DNA from: Candidatus Westeberhardia cardiocondylae
GTDB lineage: Bacteria > Pseudomonadota > Gammaproteobacteria > Enterobacterales > Enterobacteriaceae
Direction of reading: 5' to 3'
Assembly (NCBI GenBank): GCA_024648765.1
Contig: JABYQC010000001.1
Span: 245,000-308,999, forward strand
Length of the DNA: 64,000 bases
Each line of letters starts with the position of its first letter. Position 1 is the stretch's first letter. The notes under the pieces were generated by a model, which searched no databases, was not told the origin of the DNA, and was given only the letters and a program-made list of their open reading frames with translations. Position numbers and translations under genes: made by a program. Below are positions 30,674-41,808 of this stretch, in pieces.

Positions 30674-31354
30674 ATGAATAAAGAATACATTGATAATATT
30701 TTAGCAATAGAAACTACTACACAAGTATGTTCTGCATCTTTAATGAAAAAAAATTCTATATTTAATCGTGAAATCATGAGTAATTCTGAACATACAAAAT
30801 ATATTTTACAAATAATTGATGAGTTATTGAAAGAAGCAAATATTACCATAAATAATATTGATTACTTGGCTTGTAGTCATGGACCTGGATCTTTTACCGG
30901 AATACGTATTGGAATTAGCGTTATACATGGAATAGCTTTCAAAATTAATACTCCTGTTGTAGGAATATCTACCATGATGACACTAGCAGAAGGTGTTTGG
31001 AGGTGTATGCAATACTCGAAAGTATTAATTATTATGCATGCTAAACAAGGAATGGTATATTTTGCAAAATACATTAGAAACAATAATGGTATTTGGATAG
31101 GGAAAAACAGTGAAACAATAATAAAAGTTAAAAAAATACAAACTCTTTTAAAAAATTTATCAGGAAAATGGATAGTTGTTGGTGTCAATTTAAAAAATGA
31201 TCAATATATTTTTAATCAAATATCTCAATATGCTTATATAAATAATATTTATCCTAATGCACAAGATGTTATATCATTAGTAAAAAAACAATTGTGTTAT
31301 AAGAAAATAAAACAAAAAACAACAATTAAGCCAGTGTATTTATTGAATATATAA
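30674..31354 (+). CDS. tsaB: tRNA threonylcarbamoyladenosine biosynthesis protein TsaB
   Basis: Non-catalytic partner of TsaD in the complex that makes t6A37 on tRNAs reading ANN codons. ASKHA-fold features are visible: ILAIETTTQVCSASL near residues 9-23, SEHTKYIL near 40, and the strongly conserved HGPGSFTGIRIGI near 68-80. I chose the ATG at 30674 because it puts LAIETTT near the N-terminus as in E. coli; the upstream TTG (30644) would add an unneeded hydrophobic extension. 226 residues (E. coli 231). Confidence 0.94.
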   Translation: MNKEYIDNILAIETTTQVCSASLMKKNSIFNREIMSNSEHTKYILQIIDELLKEANITINNIDYLACSHGPGSFTGIRIGISVIHGIAFKINTPVVGISTMMTLAEGVWRCMQYSKVLIIMHAKQGMVYFAKYIRNNNGIWIGKNSETIIKVKKIQTLLKNLSGKWIVVGVNLKNDQYIFNQISQYAYINNIYPNAQDVISLVKKQLCYKKIKQKTTIKPVYLLNI

Positions 31355-31635
31355 ATAATCATATATATAAATACGTTGAATGTATATTTGGCGTATTTTT
31401 GTAAATTATATCATTATACTACATGATTGTTAATTATGAGTATTTTTTATGGCAGAATATATTATCAGTATTATATAAATTATAAAAATTTTGGTATAAA
31501 TATTAATAAAATTTGATAAATTTTTCTTTATGAATATTAGGAATATATTATAAATTATTTTAATAATTTAGATAAATTTTTCCCAATGAAAATTATATAT
31601 TGAATTATAAAATAATATTTTTTTTACACTATATG

Positions 31636-33369
31636 CTAAATACTATCTTCATTAGAAATTTTAATACCAATTTTACTAATTTTTTGTTCTTCTTTTTCCG
31701 CAATGATCCAAATAATTCCTTCAGATATAACACTATCGCCAATAACAGGTTCTCCTCCGCCTAACAAGGATGTAACGAATTGTTCTACTGTTAATTTATA
31801 ATACATATGATTAATAAATTTTAGTCCATATATATTAGAAATGTCTTGTAATGTCACATTAGCTTCTAATATAAAATCTCCGAAAAATCTTTGACTAGGT
31901 AAAGTAAATTGGGCATAACTAAATAATTTATTTAATGATGGTAAATCTTTTTCTCTGCCAATAATGCATAATAAATCTCCAGAGCATAAATTAACATTAT
32001 TATGAGGATTTAGCAACATATTCCCTCTAAATAACGCAACAATACTAGTAGATTTTGGTAATATTAAATTTTTTACGGATAATCCAATACACCAATTGTC
32101 ATTAGTAAGTCGATAAATAAATTGTTCCCATATATTATTTGGATTAATATCCATGCCAAATCGAAAAATAGGAGAAACCGTTGGTGGTATTACTACTTTT
32201 GCTAATTTTGCTGCATAACCCAAAGAAGTTCCTTGTAATAGTAGAGAAATTAAAACAATAAAAAAAGCAACATTAAAATATAATTTTGCGTTATCTAAAC
32301 CAGCCATCATAGGAAACACTGCTAAAATAATTGGTACTGCTCCGCGTAAACCAACCCAAGATAAAAAGAATCTTTCTCGCATGGTGTAGTTATGAAAAGG
32401 AAATAATCCAATGAATATAGAAAGTGGTCGCGCAATCAACATTAACCAAAATGACAATATTAATGCAGGAAATGCGATAACTAGTAAATCACTAGGAGTT
32501 ACTAATAACCCTAAAACTAAAAACATAGAAATTTGACTTAACCATGCTATACCATCAAAAGTTTGTAAAATTCCATATCGATTGCGAATAGGAATATTTC
32601 CTAATAAGAAGCCACATAAATATACAGCAAGTATTCCACTGCCTTCTAATGCAGTTGAAAAAGAAAATATCATAATTCCACCACTTACAGCTAATAATGG
32701 ATATAAACCATTAGCCAGAGAAATACGATTGATTATTTGTTGTAATAGCCATCCTCCTCCAAATCCAAATATTGTTCCTAAACCAAATTCTCTAAGAAAA
32801 TGTACAAAAAAAGACCAATCCGGAAATGTTTTATGTTTTTGAATCATATCAATTAAAGTAATAGTTAAAAAAACCGCCATTGGATCATTACTTCCAGATT
32901 CCACTTCTAATGTAGATGTTACTCGTTGATTCATTCCTTTATCACCCAATAAAGAAAAAACTGCTGCAGCATCAGTAGATCCTATAATAGCTCCTATTAA
33001 CATACCTTCGATAATATCTAAATTAAATAACCATGCTGCTATTATTCCGGTTAATCCAGAAGTGATTATTACACCAATAGTAGCTAAAGATAAAGCTGGC
33101 CATAAAGCAACACGAAAAGCAACAGATTTTGTACGCATTCCGCCATCTAAAAGAATCACAGCTAATGCTAAATTGCTAATAAGATATGCTACAGGATAAT
33201 TATCAAAAGCAATACCCCCTATTCCATCAATTCCAGCCAACATGCCAATAGCTAAAAAAATAAATAAAATAGGGATTCCTAAACGGGAAGATAATGAACT
33301 GAGTACAATACTTCCTCCTACTAAAATTGAACCAATAATAAATAAACTTATAATAGTATTGCTTTCCAA
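31636..33369 (-). CDS. cvrA: Cell-volume regulation K+/H+ antiporter CvrA (NhaP2 type)
   Basis: Inner-membrane CPA1-family cation/proton antiporter. About twelve hydrophobic segments occupy residues 5-395, with the ion-binding region [12 protein letters not shown] near 127 and [13 protein letters not shown] near 156. A cytoplasmic TrkA-C-like domain follows (about 400-480; [12 protein letters not shown]), then a CorC/HlyC-like C-terminal domain. 577 residues (E. coli 578), with high identity throughout. Keeping such a large transporter intact suggests potassium or pH homeostasis in the host cell matters. Confidence 0.95.
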   Translation of the reverse strand: MESNTIISLFIIGSILVGGSIVLSSLSSRLGIPILFIFLAIGMLAGIDGIGGIAFDNYPVAYLISNLALAVILLDGGMRTKSVAFRVALWPALSLATIGVIITSGLTGIIAAWLFNLDIIEGMLIGAIIGSTDAAAVFSLLGDKGMNQRVTSTLEVESGSNDPMAVFLTITLIDMIQKHKTFPDWSFFVHFLREFGLGTIFGFGGGWLLQQIINRISLANGLYPLLAVSGGIMIFSFSTALEGSGILAVYLCGFLLGNIPIRNRYGILQTFDGIAWLSQISMFLVLGLLVTPSDLLVIAFPALILSFWLMLIARPLSIFIGLFPFHNYTMRERFFLSWVGLRGAVPIILAVFPMMAGLDNAKLYFNVAFFIVLISLLLQGTSLGYAAKLAKVVIPPTVSPIFRFGMDINPNNIWEQFIYRLTNDNWCIGLSVKNLILPKSTSIVALFRGNMLLNPHNNVNLCSGDLLCIIGREKDLPSLNKLFSYAQFTLPSQRFFGDFILEANVTLQDISNIYGLKFINHMYYKLTVEQFVTSLLGGGEPVIGDSVISEGIIWIIAEKEEQKISKIGIKISNEDSI

Positions 33370-34375
33370 GTTTACCCCCCTATTTCTTAGAAATTAAAAT
33401 TTTATATATTTAAGAAAATATTTAGTAATATTTTTACAATATATATTTATAATATCAATGATTAAATATGCAAAATAATAACTCTATCACATATTTTGAT
33501 TGTACAAAGAATTGTATTGGAAATATATAAAAAATTACAAAAAATAAAAAAATTTCACTTAAACCATGTTATTATTAACCTTATTAATATAAGAAAAATG
33601 TTTGATAATTATTTATGCAAAAATCTAATATGTTTTTATTTTAGATATACATTATGATACATTACAATAATAATGGTATATTATATGTATAAATATTGTA
33701 CCGGAATTAATATTAGTACATGTTATTCTATATATGTTACATGTTTGTGTATATTAATAATATATAGACAATGTTTCTAAGATAATTGAAAAATAGCTTT
33801 CAATAAAAAACTCATTATGTTATACATCTATTTGTGTAGATAGTGTAAATGATATATTTGAGATTTTTATTTTATATATTAAATAATATATGATTTTTTA
33901 TATGTTGATATAATTGATATATGAAAAATAAATATATGGAATTTTATAAATTATAATTAAAGGTTTTCGTGTATTTATACGAAGATATATTAATATTTTA
34001 AAAAATATAAAAATTTTTGTACAAATTTATAAATATTTACATGAGTTTTTTTGCATAATATAAATATCAAAATATATTGATCAAATTAATATTTGGTGCT
34101 GAATAAACAATAATAATTAGATATAATAAAGATTAAAAACCGAAAGCTTGTTCCTGTTGTACCAAACAAACAAATAATACATAGATTTTTACGCAAAATT
34201 AAATGTTATAATTAAATATTAATATACCTAATTAACAAATATATTTTATATTTTAATTAATACATTTATATTAAAAAGTATTATTTGTAATATTTGAAAT
34301 ATTCAGGAAACAAGTATAAAGTTATTTCATGAAAATTCATTGATAATAATATATGCTAAAATTCTATTGGATATA
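33370..34375. other. About 1 kb spacer cvrA-gapA, no gene recognised
   Basis: The longest gene-free stretch in the window, between two minus-strand genes. It is A/T-rich, with one slightly richer patch at about 34138-34172. No ORF resembles a protein family, and no tmRNA, 4.5S, 6S or RNase P RNA motif was found. Confidence 0.5.
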
Positions 34376-35386
<1,011 letters not shown>

Positions 35387-35670
35387 TCAATTTTTCTACT
35401 TTATACCATAAATATATCAAATTTTTTTTAAATTTAAAACTTTATTTTGCAATATTTACTACGTTAACATAATATCAGTGTTATTTTCAAGAATTTTTTA
35501 TAATTAAATTTTAGAATAAAATAAAATTTAATATATAAAAATTTGCAAATATATTGCAAAATTTTATACATAGCAGTTTTATTGTATAAATGTAAAAATC
35601 ACTATGCAATTTGTAATTATGCATTATGCAAAATAAAAGTTATATTACAAAATATATATTTCTAAATATA

Positions 35671-35760
35671 CGGTGAGGAAGGGATTTGAACCCTTGATAC
35701 ACTGATATTGTATATACATGTATTCCAAACATGCTCCTTAAACCACTCGGACACCTCACC
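35671..35760 (-). tRNA. tRNA-Ser(GGA)
   Basis: Class II tRNA on the minus strand with acceptor GGTGAGG/CCTCACC, anticodon GGA in the loop TTGGAAT, a long variable arm, T-loop TTCAAAT and the normal serine G73. CCA not encoded. It reads UCC and UCU. Confidence 0.96.
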
Positions 35761-36203
35761 ATAATATTTATAATACATGATACGTAAATAGAAAATATTA
35801 TACATGATATACAGTTTATATTATAAAAATTATAAATTATTTCTAAATATTTAAAATTAAATAATAATTTATACATTATATATATTATGCTAAATATTGC
35901 ATGAAATAGTTTTTAAGCATTTAATATATAATCTATTAATATTATTACAGATATCAAGTATTCAGAATATTTCATAGAAAACCTTTAATTTTGTATTCAA
36001 TGTACATAAAATAATATATAAAACATTAAAATTGCATAATATTTTTGCATTTATAAATATATATGTATTCAAATATAAATATTTTATATTTAGGCACAAA
36101 TTTTATATATTCAGTTTTTATAAAAATTAATTTTTAAATAATTTTATTAAAATATTTTTGGATAAAATATAAAAGATTTTTTTCATAATGAACAAATAAA
36201 TAA
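35761..36203. other. Spacer tRNA-Ser to cspC terminator, no gene
   Basis: About 440 A/T-rich bases, likely including the tRNA-Ser promoter near its left end. No supported gene. Confidence 0.45.
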
Positions 36204-36231
36204 GGGAGTTAATAAAAGTTATTTAACCCCC
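36204..36231 (-). terminator. Hairpin downstream of cspC, likely terminator
   Basis: On the minus strand GGGGGTTAA (36231-36223) pairs with TTAACTCCC (36212-36204), nine pairs with one G-U, around a ten-base loop that can partly pair as well. It lies 44 bases after the cspC stop. The following T-tract is interrupted (TTATTTATTTG), so efficiency is uncertain. Confidence 0.55.
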
Positions 36232-36275
36232 CTATATAATGTAAATAATATTTACACTAAAATATTACAGATATT

Positions 36276-36485
36276 CTACAAAGTAGTAACATTAACAGCT
36301 GAAGGACCTTTTTGTCCATCTTGTACTTCAAATTCTACATGTTGTCCTTCTGATAATGTTTTAAACCCGTTTCCCTGGATTGCAGAAAAATGTACAAACA
36401 CATCTTTACTTCCATCGACTGGTGTAATAAAACCAAAACCTTTAGATTCATTAAACCATTTAACTTGACCTTTAATCTTAACCAT
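36276..36485 (-). CDS. cspC: Cold-shock-family RNA chaperone CspC
   Basis: A 69-residue nucleic-acid chaperone thought to melt RNA structure and, in E. coli, to stabilise some mRNAs. RNP1 KGFGFITP and RNP2 VFVHFSAIQ are intact. It matches CspC rather than CspE at GQVKWF, AIQGNGF and VQDGQKGP. An AAGGAAA ribosome site precedes the ATG. Very few changes from E. coli and higher G/C than neighbours show strong selection. Confidence 0.97.
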   Translation of the reverse strand: MVKIKGQVKWFNESKGFGFITPVDGSKDVFVHFSAIQGNGFKTLSEGQHVEFEVQDGQKGPSAVNVTTL

Positions 36486-37223
36486 CTGACTTATTTCCTT
36501 TAATTTTTAAACCGTTCTATTTATTAGAATATATGATTTCAAGATAAAATAATGAGAATACATACTTGATATTATTAATTATAAAATATTTGAACTATTT
36601 TGCAATAGTACATCATAATATATAAATAACTATTTAAAAAATAAATCCAAATCTCAATTTTTATCTGAAATTATTCACATATTTATATCAATTTTATAAA
36701 TTTTATTTATAAAATATTATGTTGTTTGAGTAAAAATTTATTTCTATTGTAAAATAAAAACAAAATTACTCAAAACAACCTCATTTTAACAAAAAAAAGA
36801 ATTTTCGCAATATTAAAATAAAAAACTTTGTAAAAAATAATAGAAATTATTAATATATAAAAAAATATAAATACAAAATTTTTATATATGTAAAATATGA
36901 TAAAATAAAATATTGTATGTATCAATATAAATATACAATATTTTTTTAAATAATTATCTTATTTCATAAAATGTATCAGTTATCTATGGTAAAAATTTAT
37001 AAAATTATTGTTATATATTAATAAAGAAATTATTCCAGTTATCTGAAAAAATTTTCACATACTATATTTGAATAAAGTATTACATATATATATTTGGAAC
37101 CATCAAATATAAAATAAATGTTATCATAAATAATCTCAATGAGTTATAAAAGATTTACAATATGTTTTATATCAGTATAATGATAATAAAATATATTTAT
37201 TGGAAATTATTATAAAATATACT
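36486..37223. other. Divergent spacer cspC-nuclease, no gene
   Basis: About 740 A/T-rich bases. A minus-strand ORF (37172-37501) is antisense to the nuclease gene and is rejected. Promoters for both flanking genes are expected here. Confidence 0.5.
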
Positions 37224-37790
37224 ATGCAAAAAATAAAAAATTTTTTTATTATTTTAATACTTTGTTTGTTTTTAACAAATACAACATATGCTAATGAGAA
37301 TAATAAAAAAATAATAGTTGGATTTTCTCCGGGAAATTCAGCTAAAGAAATTATTTTACACGCAATTAAGGATGCAAAATTTTCCATTGATATAGCAGCG
37401 TATTCATTTACTAGTAAACCAATTACATTGGCATTAATTGATGCTAAAAATAGAGGAGTTAAGATACGAATTGTAGCAGATAAAAAATCTAATACTAACA
37501 AATATACAGCTATAACATATTTAAATAATCATGAAATTCCAATTAAACTTAACGATAAATATAGTATTATGCATAATAAATTTATGATATTTGATAATGT
37601 ATCTTTGCAAACTGGATCGTTTAATTATACAAAAAATGCTGTTTCTCGTAATGCAGAAAATATTATTTATTTAATAAATTATTCTAATGTTGTTAATAAA
37701 TATATTTATGAGTTTAATAGATTATGGAGAGAATCTAGTATAATACTTCCTAATATTAGCATGGGATCAAATTTCATACAAACTTATTAG
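37224..37790 (+). CDS. nuc: Secreted phospholipase D-family nuclease (Nuc-like)
   Basis: A 188-residue protein with an N-terminal signal peptide (MQKIKNFF..., cleavage likely after TYA, residue 23) and one phospholipase D domain. The single HKD motif is H117, K119, D124 in HNKFMIFD, followed by TGSFNYT with Ser and Asn at usual positions. This size and single-motif layout match the plasmid endonuclease Nuc of pKM101, which works as a dimer and degrades DNA in the periplasm. The ATG at 37224 is preferred over the TTG at 37200 because it starts a clean signal peptide. The substrate is an inference. The gene is intact and has the A/T-rich codon use of its neighbours. Confidence 0.88.
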   Translation: MQKIKNFFIILILCLFLTNTTYANENNKKIIVGFSPGNSAKEIILHAIKDAKFSIDIAAYSFTSKPITLALIDAKNRGVKIRIVADKKSNTNKYTAITYLNNHEIPIKLNDKYSIMHNKFMIFDNVSLQTGSFNYTKNAVSRNAENIIYLINYSNVVNKYIYEFNRLWRESSIILPNISMGSNFIQTY

Positions 37791-38027
37791 AACATAAATA
37801 TTATTATATTAATGAATATATGTATTATTTGTATACAATATTTCATTATTATATGTATAATACATTATAATGTAATGTAAATTTATAATAATTCTTTTAC
37901 ATAATAATTCAAAATATATAATGAATAAATATTTTCTATTGACTCATTTTGAAATGCCAAGTAATATTATTGCATATGGTATAAACTCATATTATATATA
38001 AATACATAAAATATTAATACTAATATC

Positions 38028-38795
38028 ATGAAAGCGAAATATAAGTATTCTATAATTTTTTTATTGCAGTTGATGTTTTTTTATATTGATACATGTTCAT
38101 CGATTGCAAATGAAATTATACATTCCTCCTCATATCAGACATCAATGTCTAAAAATCATTTTGATATTCAAGCAAGTTATAATATTGAGAAAAATAATCA
38201 TAATACTTCTAATACTCTTTGTAATTTTATATTGCAATGGATTCAAAAAATTCATAAATATAAAATATGGGGAGAAACTAATAAAAATTTTACTGATGAT
38301 CATATGGAATGTTCCACAAAAAATCATGCAGGGATACGTATTGAACGCAATACTAATACAGATAATTATTATTTTCTTCAAGAAGAACTGTTAATGGAAA
38401 AAAATTATCACACAAATTCTCAAAATACCATTTTAATAGGTAAAGGTAAAAAAATTTTTGATAATCATATTCATGATTTGCAAATAGAATTTGGACCAGG
38501 TATGTACCTGGAAAAATATCAAGAAAGTGATATGAATAAAAAGATTATATTTTATGGATCTGCTTTTTACAATTATCAATTAACTGAAAATACAAAATTT
38601 AGTCAAAAAGTTTCTTTATTGACAAAAAGTACTCCTATTTTAAAATCAAAAAGTTCTTTGGAAATAAATATGACCAATAATTTATCATTAAAATTTTCTC
38701 ATTATACTAAATGGAATGAAAATTTTTACAAAAATTTGTGTAATATATCTGAAAAAAAAACCACCTTATCTTTATTTTATAATGTAAATTTTTAA
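38028..38795 (+). CDS. ydiY: Outer-membrane protein of the YdiY/DUF481 family
   Basis: 255 residues with a signal sequence (hydrophobic about 8-25, possible cleavage after SIA near residue 27) and a C-terminal phenylalanine typical of outer-membrane beta-barrels. The second half aligns with E. coli YdiY (252 residues): LQIEFGPGMYLEKY, YGSAFYNYQLTENTKFSQKVS near 193-213, and KTTLSLFYNVNF at the end. The first half is much less conserved. The role of the family is unknown; it has been called salt-induced. It follows the nuclease by 237 bases, and the two may be separate transcripts. Confidence 0.78.
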   Translation: MKAKYKYSIIFLLQLMFFYIDTCSSIANEIIHSSSYQTSMSKNHFDIQASYNIEKNNHNTSNTLCNFILQWIQKIHKYKIWGETNKNFTDDHMECSTKNHAGIRIERNTNTDNYYFLQEELLMEKNYHTNSQNTILIGKGKKIFDNHIHDLQIEFGPGMYLEKYQESDMNKKIIFYGSAFYNYQLTENTKFSQKVSLLTKSTPILKSKSSLEINMTNNLSLKFSHYTKWNENFYKNLCNISEKKTTLSLFYNVNF

Positions 38796-39113
38796 ATGAT
38801 TCAATGAGTTATATTATATATTGTCTTATATATGTTTAGTGATAACATATAATGTTGTGATTATAAATTTCTAAAATATTGTACTAATAATCATAGTGAA
38901 TATATAGAAATGATTATTAATTAATATTGTTGCAATATAAATGATATTTTATATATACATATTATATTTTTAAAAAAAAATTATAAAATTTTTCATATCT
39001 GTAAGATAAACACAATGCAATATATTTTGTAATCGTTAAATAATACTTATAAAATATCATAATATATAAAAGCATGTATTACTTTTTACATTTCAAATAT
39101 TTTAGTATATATT
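38796..39113. other. Spacer ydiY-sufA, no gene
   Basis: A/T-rich; should contain the suf operon promoter. I could not recognise OxyR, Fur, IscR or IHF sites like those before E. coli sufA. Confidence 0.45.
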
Positions 39114-39536
39114 ATGTTTCATGGGGCACTATTGATGAAAAAAGAAAATTGTGATAAAATCTTTTATGCGGTTAATGGGGATGTTTTTTCTATTTTAATA
39201 GTAACAAATTTTGCATTAATACAAATGCAAAATTTGATAAGTAAATACAGAATTTTTGGATTACGATTAAATATTAGAAAATCTGGATGTGCAGGGTATA
39301 CTTACAAAATAGAAAAAATAAAAAATTTTTCAATCCATGATGTAGTATATAAAAACAAAAATTGTAAAATTAATCTATGTGTACCAAATAATTTAAACTT
39401 ATATATTAATAATACTAAAATAGATTATATAAAAAAAAATTTTAATTATACCTTCACATTTGATAATAAAAATATTTTACAGAAATGCGGATGTGGAAAA
39501 AGTTTTAATATGCGAGCATTATATGAGAGAAAATAA
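39114..39536 (+). CDS. sufA: Fe-S cluster assembly A-type carrier SufA
   Basis: Carries Fe-S clusters from the SufBCD scaffold to target enzymes. The three conserved cysteines are present in SGCAGYTY near residue 58 and CGCGKSF near 127-129. 140 residues (E. coli 122), with extra residues in the N-terminal part. Sequence is diverged and rich in lysine and asparagine. The ATG at 39135 is an alternative start. The sufB start overlaps its last 14 bases. Confidence 0.93.
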   Translation: MFHGALLMKKENCDKIFYAVNGDVFSILIVTNFALIQMQNLISKYRIFGLRLNIRKSGCAGYTYKIEKIKNFSIHDVVYKNKNCKINLCVPNNLNLYINNTKIDYIKKNFNYTFTFDNKNILQKCGCGKSFNMRALYERK

Positions 39537-41010
39537 AAATATTTTTTTACAGGAAAATTCAATTAAAGAAAAAAAATATAAAATACAAAAGAATAAACAT
39601 GATTTTTTTACAAAACTTGCAACAGAAGAATTACAATGTGGAATTAATAAACATATAATACAAGAAATATCAAAAAAACGTAGTGAACCAAAATGGATGT
39701 TAAATTTTCGTCTACATGCATATGATGCGTGGAAAAAGATGAAAGAACCGCATTGGTTAAATGGACATTTTAAAAAATTAAATTACAATAATTATAGTTA
39801 TTTTTCTGCTCCATATTATAATAAAGTTAATACTTTAAATAAAAAGAAAAAATATACAAATAAAAAAAATTATTTAACTCATGCAGTAAAAAACACTTTT
39901 GATAGATTAGGAATACCTGTAAAAGAAGAAAATAATATAGCGGTTGACGCAATATTTGATTCTGTATCTGTATCTACAACATATCAAAATAAATTAAAAA
40001 AACAGGGGATTCTCTTTTGTTCATTTAACGAAGCTATACATTATTATCCAAAACTAGTAAAAAAATATTTAGGAAGTGTAGTGCCTTTAAATGATAATTT
40101 TTTTGCATCTTTAAATGCAGCAGTAGCTTCCGATGGAACTTTTGTATATATACCTAAAGGTATACGATGTCCTATAGAATTATCTACATATTTTAGAATA
40201 AATTCTAAAAAAACAGGTCAATTTGAAAGAACTATATTGATTGCTGATGAAGACAGTTATGTTAGTTATGTTGAAGGTTGTTCTGCTCCATTAAACAATC
40301 AATATCAATTACATGCCGCAGTAGTGGAAGTGATAATTTTGAAAAATGCTGAGGTAAAATATTCTACAATACAAAATTGGTTTTCTGGAAAAAAAACCAA
40401 ACAAGATGGAATATTAAATTTTGTTACAAAAAGAGCATTATGTTTAGGAAAAAATTCTAAGATGTCTTGGACACAATCTGAAACAGGATCAGCAATTACA
40501 TGGAAATATCCAAGTGTTATTTTACAAGGAGACAATTCTATTGGAAGTTTTTTTTCTGTTGCACTTACAACAGGAAAACAACAAGCAGATACTGGAACAA
40601 AGATGATTCATATTGGGAAAAATACTAAATCAACTATTATTGCTAAAGGTATTTCAATTGAAAACAGTATAAACACTTATAGAGGTTTAGTTAAAATAAC
40701 TTCAACTGCTACAAATGCAAGAAATTTTACTCAATGTGATTCTATGCTTATTGGTAATAAATGTAGTTCTCATACTATTCCTGTTATTGAAGCGAAAAAT
40801 AATACTGCACAAATTGAACATGAAGCTAGTACTTCACGTATTAGTCAAGATCAATTGTTTTATTGTCGTCAACGAGGTATTAAAATAGACGATGCTATTT
40901 CTATGATTGTAAATGGATTTTGCAAAGATATATTTACAACTCTTCCGTTAGAATTTTCTGTAGAAGCGCAAAAGTTATTAGCTATTAATATAGAAAATAG
41001 TGTTGGTTAA
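39523..41010 (+). CDS. sufB: Fe-S cluster scaffold subunit SufB
   Basis: Core subunit of the SufBC2D scaffold where clusters are built. The ATG at 39523 inside sufA gives 495 residues, the exact E. coli length; the upstream start at 39460 would add a tail encoded over sufA. The likely sulfur-accepting cysteine lies in NFTQCDSM (near 405) and the conserved Glu in QIEHEAS near 432. The central beta-helix is strongly conserved. The E. coli cysteines near residue 90-100 are replaced by lysine-rich sequence. Confidence 0.96.
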   Translation: MRENKNIFLQENSIKEKKYKIQKNKHDFFTKLATEELQCGINKHIIQEISKKRSEPKWMLNFRLHAYDAWKKMKEPHWLNGHFKKLNYNNYSYFSAPYYNKVNTLNKKKKYTNKKNYLTHAVKNTFDRLGIPVKEENNIAVDAIFDSVSVSTTYQNKLKKQGILFCSFNEAIHYYPKLVKKYLGSVVPLNDNFFASLNAAVASDGTFVYIPKGIRCPIELSTYFRINSKKTGQFERTILIADEDSYVSYVEGCSAPLNNQYQLHAAVVEVIILKNAEVKYSTIQNWFSGKKTKQDGILNFVTKRALCLGKNSKMSWTQSETGSAITWKYPSVILQGDNSIGSFFSVALTTGKQQADTGTKMIHIGKNTKSTIIAKGISIENSINTYRGLVKITSTATNARNFTQCDSMLIGNKCSSHTIPVIEAKNNTAQIEHEASTSRISQDQLFYCRQRGIKIDDAISMIVNGFCKDIFTTLPLEFSVEAQKLLAINIENSVG

Positions 41011-41064
41011 GTGTATCTCCATTTATTATAAAACCAATATGATTATATAAACAAATAATTAAAA

Positions 41065-41808
41065 ATGTTATCAATAAAAAATTTATATGTTAATATACAA
41101 GGTAAATCTATTCTTCGTGGATTAAATTTAGAAATAAAACCAGGAGAAATACATGCCATAATGGGTCCAAATGGATCCGGTAAAAGTACTTTATCATCTA
41201 CATTAGTAGGATATGAAGAATATAAAGTTATTTCTGGAAAAATATTATTCAAAAATAAAGATTTGTTTCTTTTAAAACCAGAAGAAAGAGCAAGAGAAGG
41301 GATATTTTTGGCATTTCAATATCCAATAGAAATCCCTGGTATTAATAATAAAACTTTTTTACATACAATCATTAATACTATAAGAAAACATCGCAAACAA
41401 AATATTCTAGATAAATATGATTTTAAAAAACTAATTACAGATAAAATTAATGCATTGGATATACCAAATAATTTATTAAATAGATCAGTAAATTTAGGAT
41501 TTTCTGGAGGAGAAAAAAAAAGAAATGATATATTACAAATGATATTATTAGAACCAGATTTATGTATTTTGGATGAAACAGATTCAGGATTAGATATTGA
41601 TTCATTAAAATTGATATCAAAAAATATCAATAGTTTAATAAATGAAAAAAGATCATTTCTGATTATAACACATTACCAAAATATATTTAAATATATTACA
41701 CCACATTATATACACATTATGTATCATGGAAATATTATAAAATCTGGAAATTTGTCTTTAATAAAAGACATTGGAGAAACAGGTTATGCAAAATTTATCA
41801 AAAAATAA
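41065..41808 (+). CDS. sufC: SufC, ABC-type ATPase of the SUF scaffold
   Basis: ATPase that drives conformational change of SufBCD. Walker A GPNGSGKSTL is near residues 33-42. The signature reads LGFSGGEKKRND near 148, Walker B LCILDETDSGLD near 167, and the H-loop histidine is in IITHYQN near 203. 247 residues (E. coli 248). sufD starts within its last 23 bases. Confidence 0.97.
   Translation: MLSIKNLYVNIQGKSILRGLNLEIKPGEIHAIMGPNGSGKSTLSSTLVGYEEYKVISGKILFKNKDLFLLKPEERAREGIFLAFQYPIEIPGINNKTFLHTIINTIRKHRKQNILDKYDFKKLITDKINALDIPNNLLNRSVNLGFSGGEKKRNDILQMILLEPDLCILDETDSGLDIDSLKLISKNINSLINEKRSFLIITHYQNIFKYITPHYIHIMYHGNIIKSGNLSLIKDIGETGYAKFIKK

Noticed and set aside
30532-30849. 105-codon minus-strand ORF
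   Set aside because: Mostly antisense to the tsaB start and the fabI-tsaB spacer; no resemblance to a protein family.
33370-34375. Housekeeping RNAs (tmRNA, RNase P RNA, 4.5S, 6S) in the longest spacers
   Set aside because: None of their conserved core sequences was found.
38086-38394. 102- and 79-codon ORFs within the ydiY region
   Set aside because: Out-of-frame shadows of the DUF481 gene, which has a signal peptide, family match and C-terminal Phe.
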